7,010 bases of DNA. It comes from Pseudomonadota bacterium. Lineage in GTDB: Bacteria; Pseudomonadota; Alphaproteobacteria; UBA9219; RGZA01. Shown one piece after another: positions 6,486 through 7,010 of the stretch. Made by a program: the position numbers and the translations under genes. The notes under the pieces were generated by a model. It was not told the origin of the DNA and did not search any database. It saw only the letters and a program-made list of their open reading frames with translations. The stretch lies in contig JACQAB010000218.1 of NCBI GenBank assembly GCA_016195205.1, positions 1 through 7,010 of the forward strand, written 5' to 3'. Within the stretch, counting starts at the first letter, position 1. Every line of letters starts with the position of its first letter.

Positions 6486-7010
6486 ATGCCACGCCAGACA
6501 TCCCGAATAAAGACCCCTAAAAACGGAATCTTCCGTATCCTCGGGTTGATGAGCGGCACCTCGATGGATGGCATCGACGTGGCCTGCCTGGAAACCGATG
6601 GGCGCTTTGCTGTGCGGCGGAAGGGGTTTGCCACCACGCCCTATCCTGTTGCCTTCCGCAAAAAGCTGCGCGCGGCGCTGGGCAAAAAAAGCGCGCCGGG
6701 CGTGGAAAAAACACTCACGCTTCTCCATGCCCGGGCGGTGAAGGCGGCCTTAAAAAAATTCAGGCTGCGCGCGGGCGACATCCACGCGCTTGGCTTTCAT
6801 GGCCATACGCTTGTGCATGCGCCGCACAAGCATCTCACGGTGCAGATCGGCGATGGCAAACTTCTGGCCAAGCTTACCGGCATTCCCGTGGTATGGGATT
6901 TTCGCAGGGATGATGTAAGGGCCGGCGGGCAGGGCGCGCCGCTGGTGCCGGTGTATCACCGGGCGCTGGCGCGCAAATGGCCGAAGCCCTGCGCGTTTAT
7001 CAATATCGGC
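6486..7010 (+). CDS. anmK: Anhydro-N-acetylmuramic acid kinase (partial, 3' end missing)
   Basis: AnmK converts 1,6-anhydro-N-acetylmuramic acid, released during cell-wall turnover, to MurNAc-6-phosphate with ATP and water, feeding peptidoglycan recycling in the cytoplasm. The 175 codons present are roughly half of the usual 370; the window edge cuts the gene and no stop occurs. Visible family motifs are LMSGTSMDGID at residues 21-31 (ATP phosphate loop), GFHGHTLVH at 103-111, QIGDG at 120-124, and TGIPVVWDFRRDDVRAGGQG from 131, followed by APLVP. The aspartates of the DFRRDD segment probably include the catalytic base, and the sequence ends at FINIG. The ATG at 6486 puts about 21 residues before the MSGTS motif, longer than in E. 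coli, and no Shine-Dalgarno is visible. An in-frame ATG at 6459 would add nine residues and overlap the tyrS start codon. Two A7 runs lie in the gene without disturbing the frame. Confidence 0.95.
   Translation, partial: MPRQTSRIKTPKNGIFRILGLMSGTSMDGIDVACLETDGRFAVRRKGFATTPYPVAFRKKLRAALGKKSAPGVEKTLTLLHARAVKAALKKFRLRAGDIHALGFHGHTLVHAPHKHLTVQIGDGKLLAKLTGIPVVWDFRRDDVRAGGQGAPLVPVYHRALARKWPKPCAFINIG

Noticed and set aside
6461..6637. 59-residue N-terminal extension of TyrRS
   Set aside because: It is the antisense of the anmK start, lacks TyrRS similarity, and the internal ATG at 6460 has a good ribosome binding site.
6684..6758. Two A7 runs in anmK (6684-6690 and 6752-6758) as a programmed frameshift or sequencing error
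   Set aside because: The AnmK motifs before, between and after both runs are in one frame, so no shift is needed. They may be mutational hot spots, but nothing is broken.

Overview
The window reads as ordinary chromosomal housekeeping DNA from a moderately GC-rich alphaproteobacterium. The evidence is the protein families: a two-domain Sua5, a Bcp peroxiredoxin with the GRKYMG-type C-terminal half, a DUF3971/AsmA-like giant protein and a TyrRS with an S4 domain. The placement is inferred from family resemblance only; no rRNA or other phylogenetic marker is present. I see no phage, plasmid, defence, CRISPR, tRNA or rRNA gene. The coding strands account for nearly all of the sequence.

Layout. 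Positions 1-1876 hold a tightly packed minus-strand operon, read in the order bcp (peroxiredoxin), sua5 (tRNA t6A synthesis), then an FAD-linked oxidoreductase cut by the left edge. The gaps are 4 bp and 1 bp. A 92-bp divergent intergenic region (1877-1968) separates this operon from a 1050-codon plus-strand gene for an inner-membrane-anchored AsmA-like/DUF3971 protein (1969-5121). That gene converges on tyrS (minus strand, 5219-6460). The 97 bp between the two stop codons are almost entirely a composite palindromic repeat (5123-5208). After a further 25-bp gap, anmK (anhydro-N-acetylmuramic acid kinase) runs rightward and is cut by the window end at 7010.

How the genes relate. They do not form one pathway. 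Two serve translation fidelity (sua5, tyrS), one detoxifies peroxide (bcp), one recycles peptidoglycan (anmK), one probably supports envelope lipid homeostasis (AsmA-like), and one oxidises a 2-hydroxyacid-type substrate. tyrS and anmK also lie close together in Escherichia coli, so that proximity is not peculiar to this genome.

The most unusual structure is the 86-bp repeat between the convergent genes. Its two 29-bp arms are inverted copies of each other, each folds into its own perfect 8-bp hairpin, and all four differences between the arms form two compensatory base-pair changes. The adjacent 3' end of tyrS is strikingly AT-rich (about 37% GC over 5221-5340, against about 70% in a sampled 60-bp stretch mid-gene). 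I found no convincing candidate for an entirely new biological system.
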